The notes: generated from the letters alone by a model not told the origin. A DNA stretch of 64,000 bases from Skeletonema tropicum (GCA_037178625.1 CM074128.1:1488001-1552000); one strand, 5' to 3'; numbered from the stretch's first letter, positions 21,857-32,727 are shown. Numbers and translations are program-made.

Positions 21857-22506
21857 GATGTGGGGTTTGGTCGTGGTCAAGGTGATTCTAATTCTAATTC
21901 ACAAGCACAAGCTGTGGTTTGTTGCAGGATGCAGATGCAGGAATTATGATGGGTTTTGCCGCGCAAATTCTGTAGATAATTTCGCCCCTGGAGGGCCAAC
22001 CATGACGTACTTTAAGATTTCCGTTAATTTTTTTTTTTTTTTTTTCTCTCTTAGAGCTTAGAGAGAGAGAGAGAACGGTACGTCCATTGTATATTCATCG
22101 TGAAATTGCCAAGCCCATCTCAGAAGTTTATTAATGCTGTTTTCGTGAAGGCCTAATAGTTTAATTCAACACAAATGCTGCAGGATGGATTCCTTATTCC
22201 CCAATAGTGAGAGGTAAGTAAAGCGGGAGTACTGCTGCGCGCAGGCAGGCGAATTGCGCGCATGTGGCGCGAGTGTGAAAAAGCTTCAGAGGAATGATGA
22301 TGTGACTCGACTCGACTCGACTGCCAGACCGATCCTTCCATTGAAGTTGGAAGATATCGGCACTTTAGCCAGCATTGTTCAACGTAGTTAAAACCTCTTA
22401 TAATTCGATTTTACCAACATTGATGCTGTGCTGGTTTTATGGATAGGGGGCACATGCCCCCCTTTTTGCCCTCTTTGCCCCCCGTTTTATTAGATAGATA
22501 CTCCAG
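21857..22506. other. Intergenic with T-rich and GA-repeat tracts
   Basis: Promoter side of the six-TM gene. It contains a T run of about 18 bases with an adjoining GAGAGAGAGA tract (about 22026-22075) and a GACTC/GACTCGACTC microrepeat near 22305. No gene is supported. Confidence 0.4.
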
Positions 22507-23930
22507 TACAAGAGGCAACACGAAGAGATGCCTGCTTGGGTTTGGAGCTGGTGTGGTATATAGTAGTAATTTTGGTAGGTTGAAGTTGTTGTGCGTAGAA
22601 GAATTAATTATGCATTGTGAATCTGCGATTGCTGCATCCAGAGGACACCCTGCACCCTGCTCCTCCGTCCAAGATGTTTGTCTATTTGGTTGAGGAAATC
22701 CGATTTCTTGACGACATCGGAAATAGCGGATTGTTAGAGATCTCTATTATTTTGGCACTGCGGGCGTGCATGTGTTAAAGACACAGTAGAGAATAAAAGA
22801 AGTGATACAAAGTGTAAGATATACACTCATCAAGATCAAGCGCATGTGATCCGACAGGTCACAGAAGAAGAAGAAGTCCATGCATTACGTTGATAGTTGT
22901 AGAGCTATCAGAGACAGTATATGATATTTCGAGAAGAAAAGTGGCTTTGTGCTTGTTTTCTTGCTTTTCCATTGATACTGTTCGAGTTACTCGCCGACCT
23001 TGATAATTCAAGCTCATCTCTACATCGCAGCATTTTGTTACAGGGATTTTGTCTGCCAAGACGTCCTCTTGATCAATGCTATCAGGTACTACTGATCCTT
23101 TACTGCTAACTGCGTAGTCCGGCAGAGGTGAATGCATCCTTAAGAGCCTTGGAGTTTGACTTGTTGAGTTTGTTGCTCTCTCTGCTCTTCTTGTTCTCGT
23201 TGTAATTTTGTGCTTCTCTGTCTCTTGTATCAGGCTTGGATGCATTTTTGAGGACATCAACTTGACACAAACCTATCCAAACACATCATTAACTGATTAA
23301 CTGCATCGGGCGACTCAAATTTGAGGTAAGAACAAGCTACTTCGTTGGTTTGAAATTGCTGGCATAACATTCTTTGACTTTGACTTTGGCTTTGGCACGT
23401 TGCACATTGTGGAGCAGGCAGATCTACTGGAAGCAATGGGATGACTCTGTGCATTTGAGCCTTCCGCAATCATGAGCGAGGCGTTGTCAAAGTGTGTTTC
23501 CGAATGGGAGAAATGGAAGAGTATGTCTCCTCGTGAAGATCCAAACTTTGTGGAGGTAGGACGGCATGCAGGCACAGCCTCAGTCAATTTTGCATGTGCT
23601 TTCTCAAAACACATAATGTTCTTCTAACCATCTTCATGTGTAAGAAACATTAGACGCAAATAGCCTTAAAACGATAACGTTTTCCATTAAGGTTAGGCAA
23701 TTTTTCTTACACACAGCTGACCCTTTCTCTTTATTTAACGTCGGAATCAATAAATTGAAAAATAACCCTAGTGGTGTCTGATTTTAAGGTTGCGTAAAAG
23801 TTACCTCCGGCTCAAGTGATATTAAGTATGTAGATGGATTCGTTTTTTCCAAGCGCGCGGAGCCTCCTTCTCCTCCACGCGCGGCGCTTGTGGGGCTTTC
23901 CAAGCATGACAGCGATGGCCACCTAACAAG
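22507..23930 (-). repeat. Dispersed repeat, left copy (uninterrupted, carries an empty site)
   Basis: Closely similar to 49611-54119 in the same orientation. The shared block runs from TACAAGAGGCAACACGAAGA to GATGGCCACCTAACAAG. Apart from small indels this copy lacks about 335 bp that the right copy has (junction near 22825) and lacks both transposon insertions found there. Protein-like frames lie on the minus strand, including one with NASKPDTRDREAQNYNENKK and one with CHCFQ-type Ser/His-rich residues, with an acceptor-like ATAG before LCQVDVLKNASK. The repeat may thus be a decayed multi-exon gene family or a TE without recognisable ends. A GCGCGCGG.../CCGCGCGC hairpin lies near its right end. 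Confidence 0.75.
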
Positions 23931-24037
23931 CATACTTTTAGTATTTTAGTCACTACTATTACTCTCTTCTACATCATTAAAAAAGTACTGTAAGCTAAAT
24001 CAGCTAACAAAAATGAAGTAACAACCTGCTGACAACC

Positions 24038-24403
24038 ATGACGAAAATCAGCTCATCCAACCTACCACCACTCAACGAAATCTCTCCCAAGTGTGTCAAA
24101 TACTTCAAGCCTCTTGCTAAGAAGAAAAAGAAGGCAATTGACTTGAACGAAATAGGAACTCCGCGTTATAATCTCTTGCTCGATTTGATGAAATGTCAAT
24201 CGAAGCATCCAAATGAAACTGTCGGCGATAGCGCAGAGAAAGCAACTGATATAAAGCCATGTGTGAAAGTAGAAAAGGCTTATAATTCTTGCCACGCAGC
24301 AATTATGGGTGTTGGTAATTTCAAGGGGCGCAAGAATTGTGGAGAGGAGATGGAGAGTTTATTCCAATGTGTTAATCCAAACGCTCCGTTGCCACAAGAA
24401 TGA
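24038..24403 (+). CDS. Twin CX9C (CHCH) protein, 121 aa
   Basis: Single exon. Cysteines at 75, 85, 101 and 111 form exactly two CX9C pairs (C-VKVEKAYNS-C and C-GEEMESLFQ-C), the helical hairpin oxidised by Mia40 in the mitochondrial intermembrane space. A further Cys at 53 sits in LLLDLMKCQSK. The N terminus is basic without an obvious cleavable leader, as usual for this import route. Members serve as respiratory-chain subunits or assembly factors; which one this is cannot be told from sequence. It stands only 86 bp upstream of the EF-hand gene in the same direction. A start at 24038 (ACCATGACG) fits. Confidence 0.85.
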   Translation: MTKISSSNLPPLNEISPKCVKYFKPLAKKKKKAIDLNEIGTPRYNLLLDLMKCQSKHPNETVGDSAEKATDIKPCVKVEKAYNSCHAAIMGVGNFKGRKNCGEEMESLFQCVNPNAPLPQE

Positions 24404-24489
24404 ATAGATGATGGGGAATAATTAGAAGATGGGGTACGATAGTTGTCGGTGAATAGACACAAACATCTGGGGGGGATCTGGTCACGACC

Positions 24490-25563
24490 ATGATAAGTAT
24501 GATTTTGAACCGATGGCGCAAAAAAATCTTTCGGCTTGGGCATGAATCAAAATTTCTCTTCAAAACATCATCTCCTTCATGCCGTTGGAAATCAATCAAT
24601 AGCAGCATTAATTCGATGAAATCGTCTCAGGAAATCGGGGATAATGATTTCTTGGCAAGTCCGGAGATGGACGTTGCCAAGAAGTCGAAAGATCATCCAT
24701 CAATTAACGATTATTACCGAGCGCTCGCCGTGGGTGATAAGCCAATCAAATACCAACACGGTCTCAGCAATTACTCCAACGTTCAGTTTGGAGATGACAG
24801 AGTCATTTTCAATAAATCCATGTCGCAAGTAATGTATCAGCTTAATGAAGAGCAGGCCAACCAAATGACGATACACGATAATTCTCAAAATAAAACAAAG
24901 AAGCAGCGGATGCAAGACTACGAGGAAGCGAATGGCGTGGTTGGGCCTGAGAAAATTCAAGAGATGGAACAAATGATGCGTGACAAGTTGCAACAGCGCA
25001 CGAAGGCTGGGCCATTCCAGCTCCGCAAGACCTTCAAGTATTTTGACCGTGATGGGTCGGGAGGGATTGATTTTTCCGAGTTCCAAAGAGCTATGGAGCT
25101 GATGGGATTTCAGTTTACCGACATGCAACAGCTTGCCCTCTTTGCAAGATATGACGAATCATATTCAGGCGAGGTAGATTATCACGAGTTTGTTCAGAAG
25201 GTTATGGAATCTGATTTCAAGGGTGTATCTAATGCAAGCAAGAAGGCGTTGAATACGCTCGTCTCGTCGACCTTCTTGAATGATGATGGTGGTTCATCCG
25301 CTTTAGAAGGGGATGATGACAGTGATTTGGATGAGAATGAGTTGGATACATTTCGAAGAGCAGAAGTTGGAAGGCTCTTCAGTTTGGTTGATAGAGATGG
25401 CAGTGGTCTGATTGACGAATGCGAGTTTAGTCAACTGCTAGAAAGTTTGGGTAGGCATTTACCACCAGAGGACATCCATGAAGGTTTTGTAAAACTTGAC
25501 ACTGATTCCAGTGGTCAAATTGACTTTGAAGAATTCTATGCCTGGGCCTACCCAAAAAAATGA
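24490..25563 (+). CDS. EF-hand calcium-binding protein, four EF hands (357 aa)
   Basis: Single exon. Four EF-hand loops in two pairs: DRDGSGGIDFSEF (about residue 185), DESYSGEVDYHEF (about 220), DRDGSGLIDECEF (about 300) and DTDSSGQIDFEEF (about 336). Each keeps Asp/Ser ligands at loop positions 1, 3 and 5 and Glu at 12. The second is the least canonical at position 3. The first 60 residues are basic with hydroxyl residues (MILNRWRKKIFRLG, SSPSCRWKSINSS) and could be an organelle leader. A helical region with KTKKQRMQDYEEANG precedes the hands. A calmodulin-like sensor is the likely role; no kinase or other enzyme domain is fused to it. The short spacing from the CX9C gene leaves little room for a promoter. 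Confidence 0.9.
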   Translation: MISMILNRWRKKIFRLGHESKFLFKTSSPSCRWKSINSSINSMKSSQEIGDNDFLASPEMDVAKKSKDHPSINDYYRALAVGDKPIKYQHGLSNYSNVQFGDDRVIFNKSMSQVMYQLNEEQANQMTIHDNSQNKTKKQRMQDYEEANGVVGPEKIQEMEQMMRDKLQQRTKAGPFQLRKTFKYFDRDGSGGIDFSEFQRAMELMGFQFTDMQQLALFARYDESYSGEVDYHEFVQKVMESDFKGVSNASKKALNTLVSSTFLNDDGGSSALEGDDDSDLDENELDTFRRAEVGRLFSLVDRDGSGLIDECEFSQLLESLGRHLPPEDIHEGFVKLDTDSSGQIDFEEFYAWAYPKK

Positions 25564-25928
25564 GTGAGAAAGGGATTCGTTTGTCATACTTTGTTCTTCA
25601 TCTGGATTGGATCCTTGTTCTGTTATACAACATGATAAATATTACTAGACTTTAATTCACGTTTTTCCTCCCAACTCCACAACTCGATCTATATTGCCAT
25701 TATAGTGGTCTTTTGTTGCCTATCTATCTAACGACCGCTTCATCCTCACTTGCCCCCCACATTTCTTTTTGTTATTGAGTGATCGATTTCATAAACGTAT
25801 TCGTTCGTCCCCCGCTCTCATAATTCCACCCCCTCTATTTACTGCAGTGCCTACGCATCTAACACTCCCCCTCTTACAACATAATCTCTTCAAACCATTG
25901 CGCATTGAACACCAATACAAAATAATAT
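25564..25928. other. Convergent intergenic region
   Basis: About 365 bp between the EF-hand gene (+) and QCR7 (-), both ending here. Pyrimidine-rich, no credible ORF; presumably the two 3' UTRs. Confidence 0.5.
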
Positions 25929-26276
25929 TTACTGCTTGTTGTGAGCATTAAGTTGAGCATATTCCTGATCTCTCGCCCTGATCTTTTCAATATCGGGATA
26001 AATTTCCTTCTTGAACAACTCCAAATCCATATTAGGAGCATAATCTTGCAAACTCTTTCTCTTGTAATTGAGATCAATAGCACGCTTCAGACGACGAGTG
26101 CGTCCAATGAGCACGTCCGGTTCGGCGAGAGAGAGGGCCTCCTTGACCTCTCGTTCTTCCTCAATGAGGAGATCCTCGTATCGGAGGCCGTATTGGGCGA
26201 GCTGATTGCCAAGCACATTTTGGTATTGCTTGGCTGCGAAGCCCATCACTTTGTCGGTCACCATTCGGAGCGCCAT
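25929..26276 (-). CDS. QCR7: Cytochrome bc1 complex subunit 7 (14-kDa ubiquinol-cytochrome c reductase subunit)
   Basis: Single exon, 115 aa, the usual size for the family. Recognised by YGLRYEDLLIEEEREVKEAL, then EPDVLIGRTRRLKRAIDLNY and the C-terminal stretch FKKEIYPDIEKIRARDQEYA. These correspond to the conserved UCR_14kD pattern (Y-GL--DDL followed by the R--R--RA-D-----K core). Qcr7 is a matrix-side, non-catalytic subunit of mitochondrial complex III that contacts cytochrome b and is needed for early assembly. There is no cleavable presequence, as in other species. It is divergent from prefoldin 4, with about 306 bp between the two start codons. Confidence 0.92.
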   Translation of the reverse strand: MALRMVTDKVMGFAAKQYQNVLGNQLAQYGLRYEDLLIEEEREVKEALSLAEPDVLIGRTRRLKRAIDLNYKRKSLQDYAPNMDLELFKKEIYPDIEKIRARDQEYAQLNAHNKQ

Positions 26277-26582
26277 TGTTGCCGCTGTGTCTTTCGATAG
26301 TTGTTATTGGTATTGGTTGGTTGATCAACTCAACATCAACTCAACGCTTCTTCTTATGTTGTTGCAGTCCGATGTCCGATCTGGTCTGTCGTAGTCTGTC
26401 GTACTTCGAACTTATGCGTCGTCGAAAAAACACAAAAATAAAAATCTCTGCCGCAAACTCGGCTGCATCCTATTATCCTGCTGTATCGAAGTAGCGTGCT
26501 GCATGCTACAATACTGCCTTCGTCGATAAATTAGTATATCCCTGTGGTTTCATAAACAGCATTTTTATATTCATTCTTCACC
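26277..26582. promoter_or_regulatory. Shared divergent promoter region of QCR7 and PFDN4
   Basis: The 306 bp between the two start codons must hold both promoters and 5' UTRs. There are several short TTGGTTG/CAACCAA-like and TCGTCG words but no element that I can name with confidence. Confidence 0.4.
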
Positions 26583-27061
26583 ATGCCGGAAGCAAATGGA
26601 ATGATCCTCTCAAAAGAGGACGAAAATGACAACGAAGTCCGCAGAGAGGACCAAGATGCCATCAACGAATTCGGAAGATTGAATGCGAGGTTGGATGAAG
26701 TAAAACGGCAGGTCGATAACTTGAAGGTGAGGCATGCTTTATCACCAACGCTCTTGGTTAGCTACATTCATACCTAACTCTATAATGTATTTGACTTGCG
26801 CAGAAAACACTGGAGAAAATCGACGATGCCTCCACAGAACTCATGATGGGCGATGGTGACAACGTCATGCTTCGATTGGGTGGTGCAATGTTCGAAGCTA
26901 CCGAAGAAGAGGCTACCGAATACTGCGAGGCTGAGGTGGAGCGGCAGCAGGAAATATTGGATAAGTTGTCGGAGGAGGAGGCGGGTATTGTTGAACGCCA
27001 GGAGGCATTGAAGAAATTGTTGTATGGACGATTCGGAAAGTCAATAAACCTCGAGGCTTGA
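26583..27061 (+). CDS. PFDN4: Prefoldin subunit 4
   Basis: Two exons, 26583..26726 and 26804..27061 (AAG|GTGAGG...GCGCAG|AAA, phase 0), giving about 133 aa, normal for the subunit. Landmarks are EDQDAINEFGRLNARLDEVK in the first helix, then GDNVMLRLGGAMFEATEEEA and QQEILDKLSEEEAGI. The central LRLGGAMF hairpin is the beta-type prefoldin signature, and the ends form the coiled-coil tentacle. Prefoldin is a hexameric cytosolic chaperone that hands unfolded actin and tubulin to the TRiC/CCT chaperonin. Confidence 0.92.
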
Positions 27062-27409
27062 GGCAGCTTCAACACTGCTGTGTTCTCCGACTCCATTTGC
27101 AGAGGATATCATATTCATTGGGACCATTTACAAACAATGACAGGTTGGAATAAAAATGCAACGCTGATTAGGGCGTGGATTTACTGCAGCAATGACAATG
27201 ACCTCTCGCTCGTCCAAGCATCGATAGAAGTTCAAGCGCACAAAAATAAACAAAATCATTTCTAAAGAGAATTATTTGACAAGTCTACTCTCGATAGTGT
27301 TGTGCATCATCAATCGAGGTTGTGTTCGCCAAATAATGTGAATAGCAGAGCAATCCCCATCCCATCAAACCATACCCAGCTACGAATCATTTCCCCCATG
27401 TACATACAT

Positions 27410-28057
27410 CTACACACCCTGGCAACAGTTCCTGCGAGGTTTGTTTTCACTATTCAAACTAATAGTCTGCCCAGTCGACAACTTTGGTTGATTTCCCCCC
27501 TCTTCAGCGGCCATGTTACGACGAGACATAAGACGATAAATCTCTGTCAAGATCCTCTGGAAGGCGGTATCAACACCCGATGCATCAAGGGCCGAGGTTT
27601 CAATAAAGGCCAAGTTGTACTGCTCACTGAATGACATGGCCTCATCTGTTTCAACCGCACGCAAATGCCTAAGATCAGATTTGTTCCCCACAAGCATAAC
27701 CACAATGTTGGCCTCTGCATGATCACGAAGCTCTTTCAGCCAACGCTCCACATTTTCGAATGTGCTATGTTTGGATATGTCATAGACTAACAATGCGCCG
27801 ACTGCTCCCCTGTAATATGCAGAGGTGATGGCGCGGTAACGCTCTTGTCCGGCAGTATCCCAAATTTGAGCCTTAATTGTTTTACCCTCCGTTTGGATTG
27901 ATTTCGTTGCAAACTCTACGCCAATGGTGGATTTTGATTCCAGATTGAATTCGTTACGGGTGAATCGAGATAGTAAGTTGGATTTTCCTACGCCTGAGTC
28001 TCCAATTAGGACGACCTTGAATAGGTAGTCGTATTCTTCGTCTGCTCGAGATGACAT
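27410..28057 (-). CDS. RAB11: Rab11/RabA-type small GTPase, 215 aa
   Basis: Single exon. All G boxes are intact: GDSGVGKS (19-26), the switch-I Thr in [17 protein letters not shown] (66-72), GNKSDL and ETSALD. The RabF motifs ([25 protein letters not shown]) and the Rab11-type stretch [20 protein letters not shown] place it in the Rab11 branch. Rab11 controls recycling-endosome and trans-Golgi traffic to the surface and cytokinesis. The C terminus ends CCQGV, a double-cysteine geranylgeranylation site followed by three residues, as in animal and plant Rab11. The gene is intronless and convergent with prefoldin 4. Confidence 0.95.
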   Translation of the reverse strand: MSSRADEEYDYLFKVVLIGDSGVGKSNLLSRFTRNEFNLESKSTIGVEFATKSIQTEGKTIKAQIWDTAGQERYRAITSAYYRGAVGALLVYDISKHSTFENVERWLKELRDHAEANIVVMLVGNKSDLRHLRAVETDEAMSFSEQYNLAFIETSALDASGVDTAFQRILTEIYRLMSRRNMAAEEGGNQPKLSTGQTISLNSENKPRRNCCQGV

Positions 28058-28754
28058 ATTGTTTGTTTTTTATATTGCTGTATGTTTTGTATACAAGATA
28101 GGTGGGCAAAAGGTGTGAGAAAGATAATTTTGAATACAAGTTTTCCACGTTTTCATTTGATTATGCTCGCTTCGAGAAGGAAGTACAAGCAAGGCTTTTG
28201 TAGAGTAGCGTGCTATCACTTGTGGTAGCAATGCCGATGATCGGCCAGGCCGGGCTTCAAACTCATTCCAATACGATGTCTCCATAATCAGACCGGCCCG
28301 TTGGCTCCATCTGCCTGGCATTCATAAAGTGTTCAAAAACCTCACTCCACCGCAAATAGATGCTACTCCTTCCAGCCAATACTACCACCCGCCGATACGT
28401 GCTCACCGATATGTAGCGGCAGATAGTTAGTTTCATCCGACCATTTCAATGCTCTGTTGCCGTCGCCGTTGAGCTCGCACCGCACCGTGCCTCGGGTTGA
28501 GATTATTTGAGAAAGTGCATTGGGATTCTTCTGCAATTGAACTCACTTCAATCTTGTGTGAGAGATTTGTCACAAAAGCGCGAAAGCCAGATCTCAAAAT
28601 AGCGAAACAGCGATTTCAAGACATCGCCCTGCCTCATGGATGGAGCAGATGATGAAGCTGTCTCTCTAGCTATTATATACAAACTGCAACAACGAACATC
28701 TACAACGGGACACAACCTCTTGCGATTAGATACCTTTGATTGACACCCAATAAG
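28058..28754. other. Divergent intergenic region
   Basis: About 700 bp between RAB11 (-) and the four-TM gene (+), so it holds both promoters. There is a GGCCAGGCCGGGC patch around 28240. No gene is supported. Confidence 0.45.
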
Positions 28755-29852
28755 ATGCCATCTATGCCTGATTTCAGAAACTTTAGTCCGCAGCAGCGTA
28801 AGTAACAAAAAATGACATGTCATTGTGTCTGATGCACCATGCATATTGGATATCATCATCGTTTATCCACTGGAATGCAACATTCATCTTGAGACAACGA
28901 AAGGAAGCTACCTACATTACCTCAGTCGTCTCATCACTGGTGAATCCACGCCAAGCATCTTTAATCTGATCCTCTACCCAATCTCATCTCTTCTTTTTAT
29001 CGTCATTTATTCTATGCAGTCCGCGACGCATGGCAGCCCCAGGGCACCAGCGGTTACATGCTCGCTTCATGGGCACTCTCTTGCTTCCTTGCTCTCATCA
29101 TTCCTGTCTCCAAGTGGGCCAGTGAACGTAACAATTACTACAACTACCAGGGAAAGTACAATGAGTACGAGCAGCAGCAGCGTCAGTACGAGCAGCAGCA
29201 AGAGGCTGCGCAAAACGGCGAGTACTACTACGGTGCGACACAGTGCCAGTGGTGGAACTTCCGTTGTCGTTCGAATATGAATAATAACTATCAAAATGAT
29301 GATGGGAATCAAGATGAGCGTTATTATGAGCAGATGCAACTGAGAGCTAGTATGCCCAGCTGGTTCTTCTTCTTTGGTGGAAAGCTTGAAGAAGATGATC
29401 GTCAACGTGAGGAGATGGGTTTAACTCAGTCCCAGGGGAACATGAAGTTTGTTTATTTCTGGTCTATCTTAATGTTCATCGGTCTTGCAGTTTATGGTTG
29501 GATGACATTGTACAAGGGTCAAGATCGTATGGGCTTGATCATTGCTTTGGCCATCTTCGGTCAATTCGCTCTTCTTAACCTTATCACTACTGTGGGTGCG
29601 GTCTCTACTGACAATCGCGACATGGAGGACTCCATTTATGGATGGTATGGACAGTTCAGCGTTTTGCTTGCTTATACAGACTTCTGGATGATGCTCCAAA
29701 CGTTCGGCTTTGCTGTGGTACTCCTCATCACCCGATACATGGATCAAAAGAAGGCCGCAAGTGAAAGTCAAGATCAAGAGGAGATTCAAATGGGCTACCA
29801 AGGAGCTGATGACAATGCTGCTGCCGGGGATGGGGATGCTGCTGTTGTGTAA
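28755..29852 (+). CDS. Four-TM protein with Gln/Tyr/Asn-rich loop (291 aa)
   Basis: Two exons, 28755..28797 and 29020..29852 (CAGC|GTAAGT...ATGCAG|TC), 292 codons in one frame; the small first exon encodes MPSMPDFRNFSPQQ. A first hydrophobic helix (LASWALSCFLALIIPVS) is followed by a polar loop of about 90 residues rich in Y, Q, N and E, with CQWWNFRCR at its centre. Three more helices (KFVYFWSILMFIGLAVY, MGLIIALAIFGQFALLNL, FWMMLQTFGFAVVLLITRY) and an acidic tail follow. No known family is recognised; the composition suggests a stramenopile-specific membrane protein. The longer 5' start without the small exon would be MLASW at 29058, but the spliced start is more convincing because the upstream frame stays open. 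Confidence 0.7.
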
Positions 29853-29984
29853 AAAGAAGTTGTAATGCTGTGCTTTTGTGGATTGTGAGCTCGATAGCTG
29901 TCGTGCCAAAAAGAGTGTTTGAACGGATGTGCTGCGTATAATGTGACAGTGCAGTGCGGTTATATATGTTATAGAAATTACTTA

Positions 29985-31310
29985 TTAGCAATTATTTGAA
30001 ACAAAATTCATAATTAGAACTAATCCTATCGTTGCAGCGATAAAGCCCAAGTCAAACACAGACATGCCATCACGAATTTCTTCCTTCGCTTGTGAGTCAT
30101 AATATGTTCTTGCTTCTTGTGGCACGCACTCCTGCTCAACAACAGGTTCCTCCTCACTGCTTGTAACATTAGACTCATTCATCCACAGTGATGCTGACGC
30201 GGCATGTTGACGCAGCTTCATTTGACGCTCGCGCTCTTCCAATGTTGCAGCAAAGAAGTCGCTCATTGGGACCGTGTTCATTTTTCTTGAACACAAAGAA
30301 TCTGTGTAACCGACTTTTGAGTTTGCTCCTAACTCCCCGTGTGTCATTGGTATCCTCACGAGAGCATCATGCAAATTAAATCTTTCCATAACAGCAACAG
30401 TAGCGCTATCTAACGATGATGGCATTGCGTCTGATGTTGACGTAGATGTCAATGTAACTGCATCGTCCAAAAAGTCTTTGATTACTTTGGAATACCGATC
30501 AATAACACTCTGCCCTACCTGCGGATCAGAATGAGATGCATATGAGTTCTGATCTTTTAGACTTGAGCCAACACTGAACACATTTGGGACTTTGATTTGA
30601 TCTGCCATTGTGAATGCTTGGCATGTATCCGAAATAAAGAGTATCTCTTTGTATCTTTTCATTGCATACATTTGAGAGAAGACTGATGCAATGTCGTTGG
30701 ACATCAATTCTTCTCCATCTTGGAACTTAAAGAAGTTATCACCACCATGACCAGTCAGTAATACCATGACATTTGTATTTTCATCCATTGTTGGCAATGA
30801 TCGACGATGCAATCCGTTAGTTTCTCCTTCCCCCGGTAAATTGCGTCCCAGCAGTACCCTCAGAAATGCATCGACAGTGACATCCGTACCAGAGTAATCT
30901 ATTTCGACGCCCTCCATTAAATCGTCCCCCATACCACCATTTGCCCCCCGCGAGAAAATTTTGCCTCGAAATGGGTTGCGCATATTGCAAGGGATGTCAT
31001 CTGCAAGCATCAATATAATGTTGTTATCGGATATGCCACCCCTTTTGAGTAACTGATAAATTGAGAGTGCATTTGTCACATGGCGGTAATTAAACCAATA
31101 ACGAGATGACGATACAATTACTGCAACATTTGATGTGTGGTTTCCACTTATTAGAGGATCATCTTGTGCAAATCTAGGTTGTATTATGTTGCGTATGGTT
31201 GATTCATGTCGACGGTTATTCAGAGGCGCCCTCTTTTTGTTGGATTGACCTCGTGCGCCAGCGATTAAAAGTGGCAACAATGCAACAATCAATGATATTG
31301 ATGAGTGCAT
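29985..31310 (-). CDS. GPI8: GPI-anchor transamidase catalytic subunit (GPI8/PIG-K)
   Basis: Single exon, 441 aa. A signal peptide (SLIVALLPLLIAGARG) precedes a caspase-like C13 peptidase domain. It has NVAVIVSSSRYWFNYRHVTN, then DNNIILMLADDIPCNMRNPF, and the catalytic dyad His188 in LLTGHGG and Cys230 in SDTCQA. A C-terminal membrane helix (FDLGFIAATIGLVLIMNFV) anchors it in the ER. Gpi8 cleaves the C-terminal signal of precursor proteins and transfers them to GPI. An insertion relative to yeast lies around residues 120-135 (Gly-rich, FSRGANGGMGDD). The gene is convergent with the four-TM gene, 132 bp apart. Confidence 0.95.
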   Translation of the reverse strand: MHSSISLIVALLPLLIAGARGQSNKKRAPLNNRRHESTIRNIIQPRFAQDDPLISGNHTSNVAVIVSSSRYWFNYRHVTNALSIYQLLKRGGISDNNIILMLADDIPCNMRNPFRGKIFSRGANGGMGDDLMEGVEIDYSGTDVTVDAFLRVLLGRNLPGEGETNGLHRRSLPTMDENTNVMVLLTGHGGDNFFKFQDGEELMSNDIASVFSQMYAMKRYKEILFISDTCQAFTMADQIKVPNVFSVGSSLKDQNSYASHSDPQVGQSVIDRYSKVIKDFLDDAVTLTSTSTSDAMPSSLDSATVAVMERFNLHDALVRIPMTHGELGANSKVGYTDSLCSRKMNTVPMSDFFAATLEERERQMKLRQHAASASLWMNESNVTSSEEEPVVEQECVPQEARTYYDSQAKEEIRDGMSVFDLGFIAATIGLVLIMNFVSNNC

Positions 31311-32727
31311 GACGATAGGGACAAATAATTACAATGATCAATCTTTGTACTTAAGTTACAACTCATGCATAATAAGAAGACAATAATCGATGTGGAGCTG
31401 TTCCAGCGTCCACGCTCACCTTGCGTTGCCGCGCATGCTGGATGCTACTTATTGGTATTAGCTATATCGTTCGGGCGCGGCCGGCGCGAAAAAACGCCGA
31501 TTTTCATACTTTAAGTATGATTTTTAATTTCACACCCTTATAACTTGACGATAACTCCGTTTTCAGAAGCAAATGAGGGCAGAATCGAAATCTACGGTGA
31601 ATTTTACATAAGAAAAGACTATCACCACTTTATTTTTGACCGAATACAAATGAAATAAAAGCATTTCAAAAAAACTTACCACTTCATACTTAAAGTATGG
31701 TTCCTGTGTATGTCCCTAAAGCAACCCCATGACTGGCTCATATGGCAATGAATATTGCACGGGTCCAATCCCTAACCCTATTGCGATGACTGTTGGTCTT
31801 TGAACCATACGGATCGGCCTATTATTGACGTTGTGGTGGTCGAAATGAGACGAGGCGGGCGATATTTTGAACAAAAGATGTGCAGATGGATATGGTGGAG
31901 AATCGTCCCATGAACTCCATCAATCACTAAACAAATGCACAGGACAACTGTGCTATATATATGGAACGTGTCGGTGCTGAGGGAACGGGTGAGGGAGTGA
32001 TAATATAGCGGTATTGATGGTGGCGGAGTGTTGGCGGATTTGGAGAATGAAAAAAATATTTTTCAATGGCATAGTTGGATCAGGACAAGTATAGATGCCA
32101 GCATGTCGTACTTTAGCCGCAGTTTATTGATTATGATACATATGGAAGGACTACTGTGCATTATGAGGCGTCGGCTTACTGTATTACCTTCGGTTTAATA
32201 CATGATATTGAGCGGCACATCGGTAGAAATGCACAAGATATGCCCTGTATATATCAGCGGAAGGGGCGTCGTGGGGGGGCAAATACAATACAACCAACGC
32301 ATCGACGGTCGAGAACACACTATGGAGAACTCGTTTACTAAGTATAATACTGTAATTCATTGTTTGATTATAGTTATAGGCGTAGTAGTGTAGCGGCTGT
32401 CATGGTGAGGGATGGTGGTGCTTCGCCGATGTCGTTACAAAAAAACAATTTTGCGTACTATTCCTACGTAGGACCCTCGTAGAGCGATCCATACTTAAAG
32501 TATGGTCGACCATACTTAAAGTATGAATCGCTCCGGCCCCGCCAGAACGATACACTTTATATTTACTTTGTGTCTCGATAAAACACCGGAGATTCCCTTC
32601 AAATACTAATTCCCAAGTAGGTACCTTGATGGAGTACAAATGACGGATTCGATTGAGTCTTGTGAAAATCTTAAGTGAAGGAGGCGCGGGTTTTGAGGGA
32701 CCTGTTTGGCCACGAAAGTACGAAGAT
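31311..32727. repeat. Non-coding region with four CATACTT(T/A)AAGTATG palindromes
   Basis: About 1.4 kb without a supportable gene. A 14-15 bp palindrome (CATACTTAAAGTATG or the TTTAAG version) occurs at about 31507-31521, 31685-31699, 32490-32504 and 32509-32523. The last two form a larger near-palindrome centred on a GTCGAC. The first and second pairs are spaced about 180 bp apart and face an AT-rich interior, so a small foldback element is possible. The start near 31311 is the GPI8 promoter side. Confidence 0.5.

Noticed and set aside
24062..24302. Two antisense ORFs over the CX9C gene
   Set aside because: Shadows of a well-supported gene with exact twin CX9C spacing.
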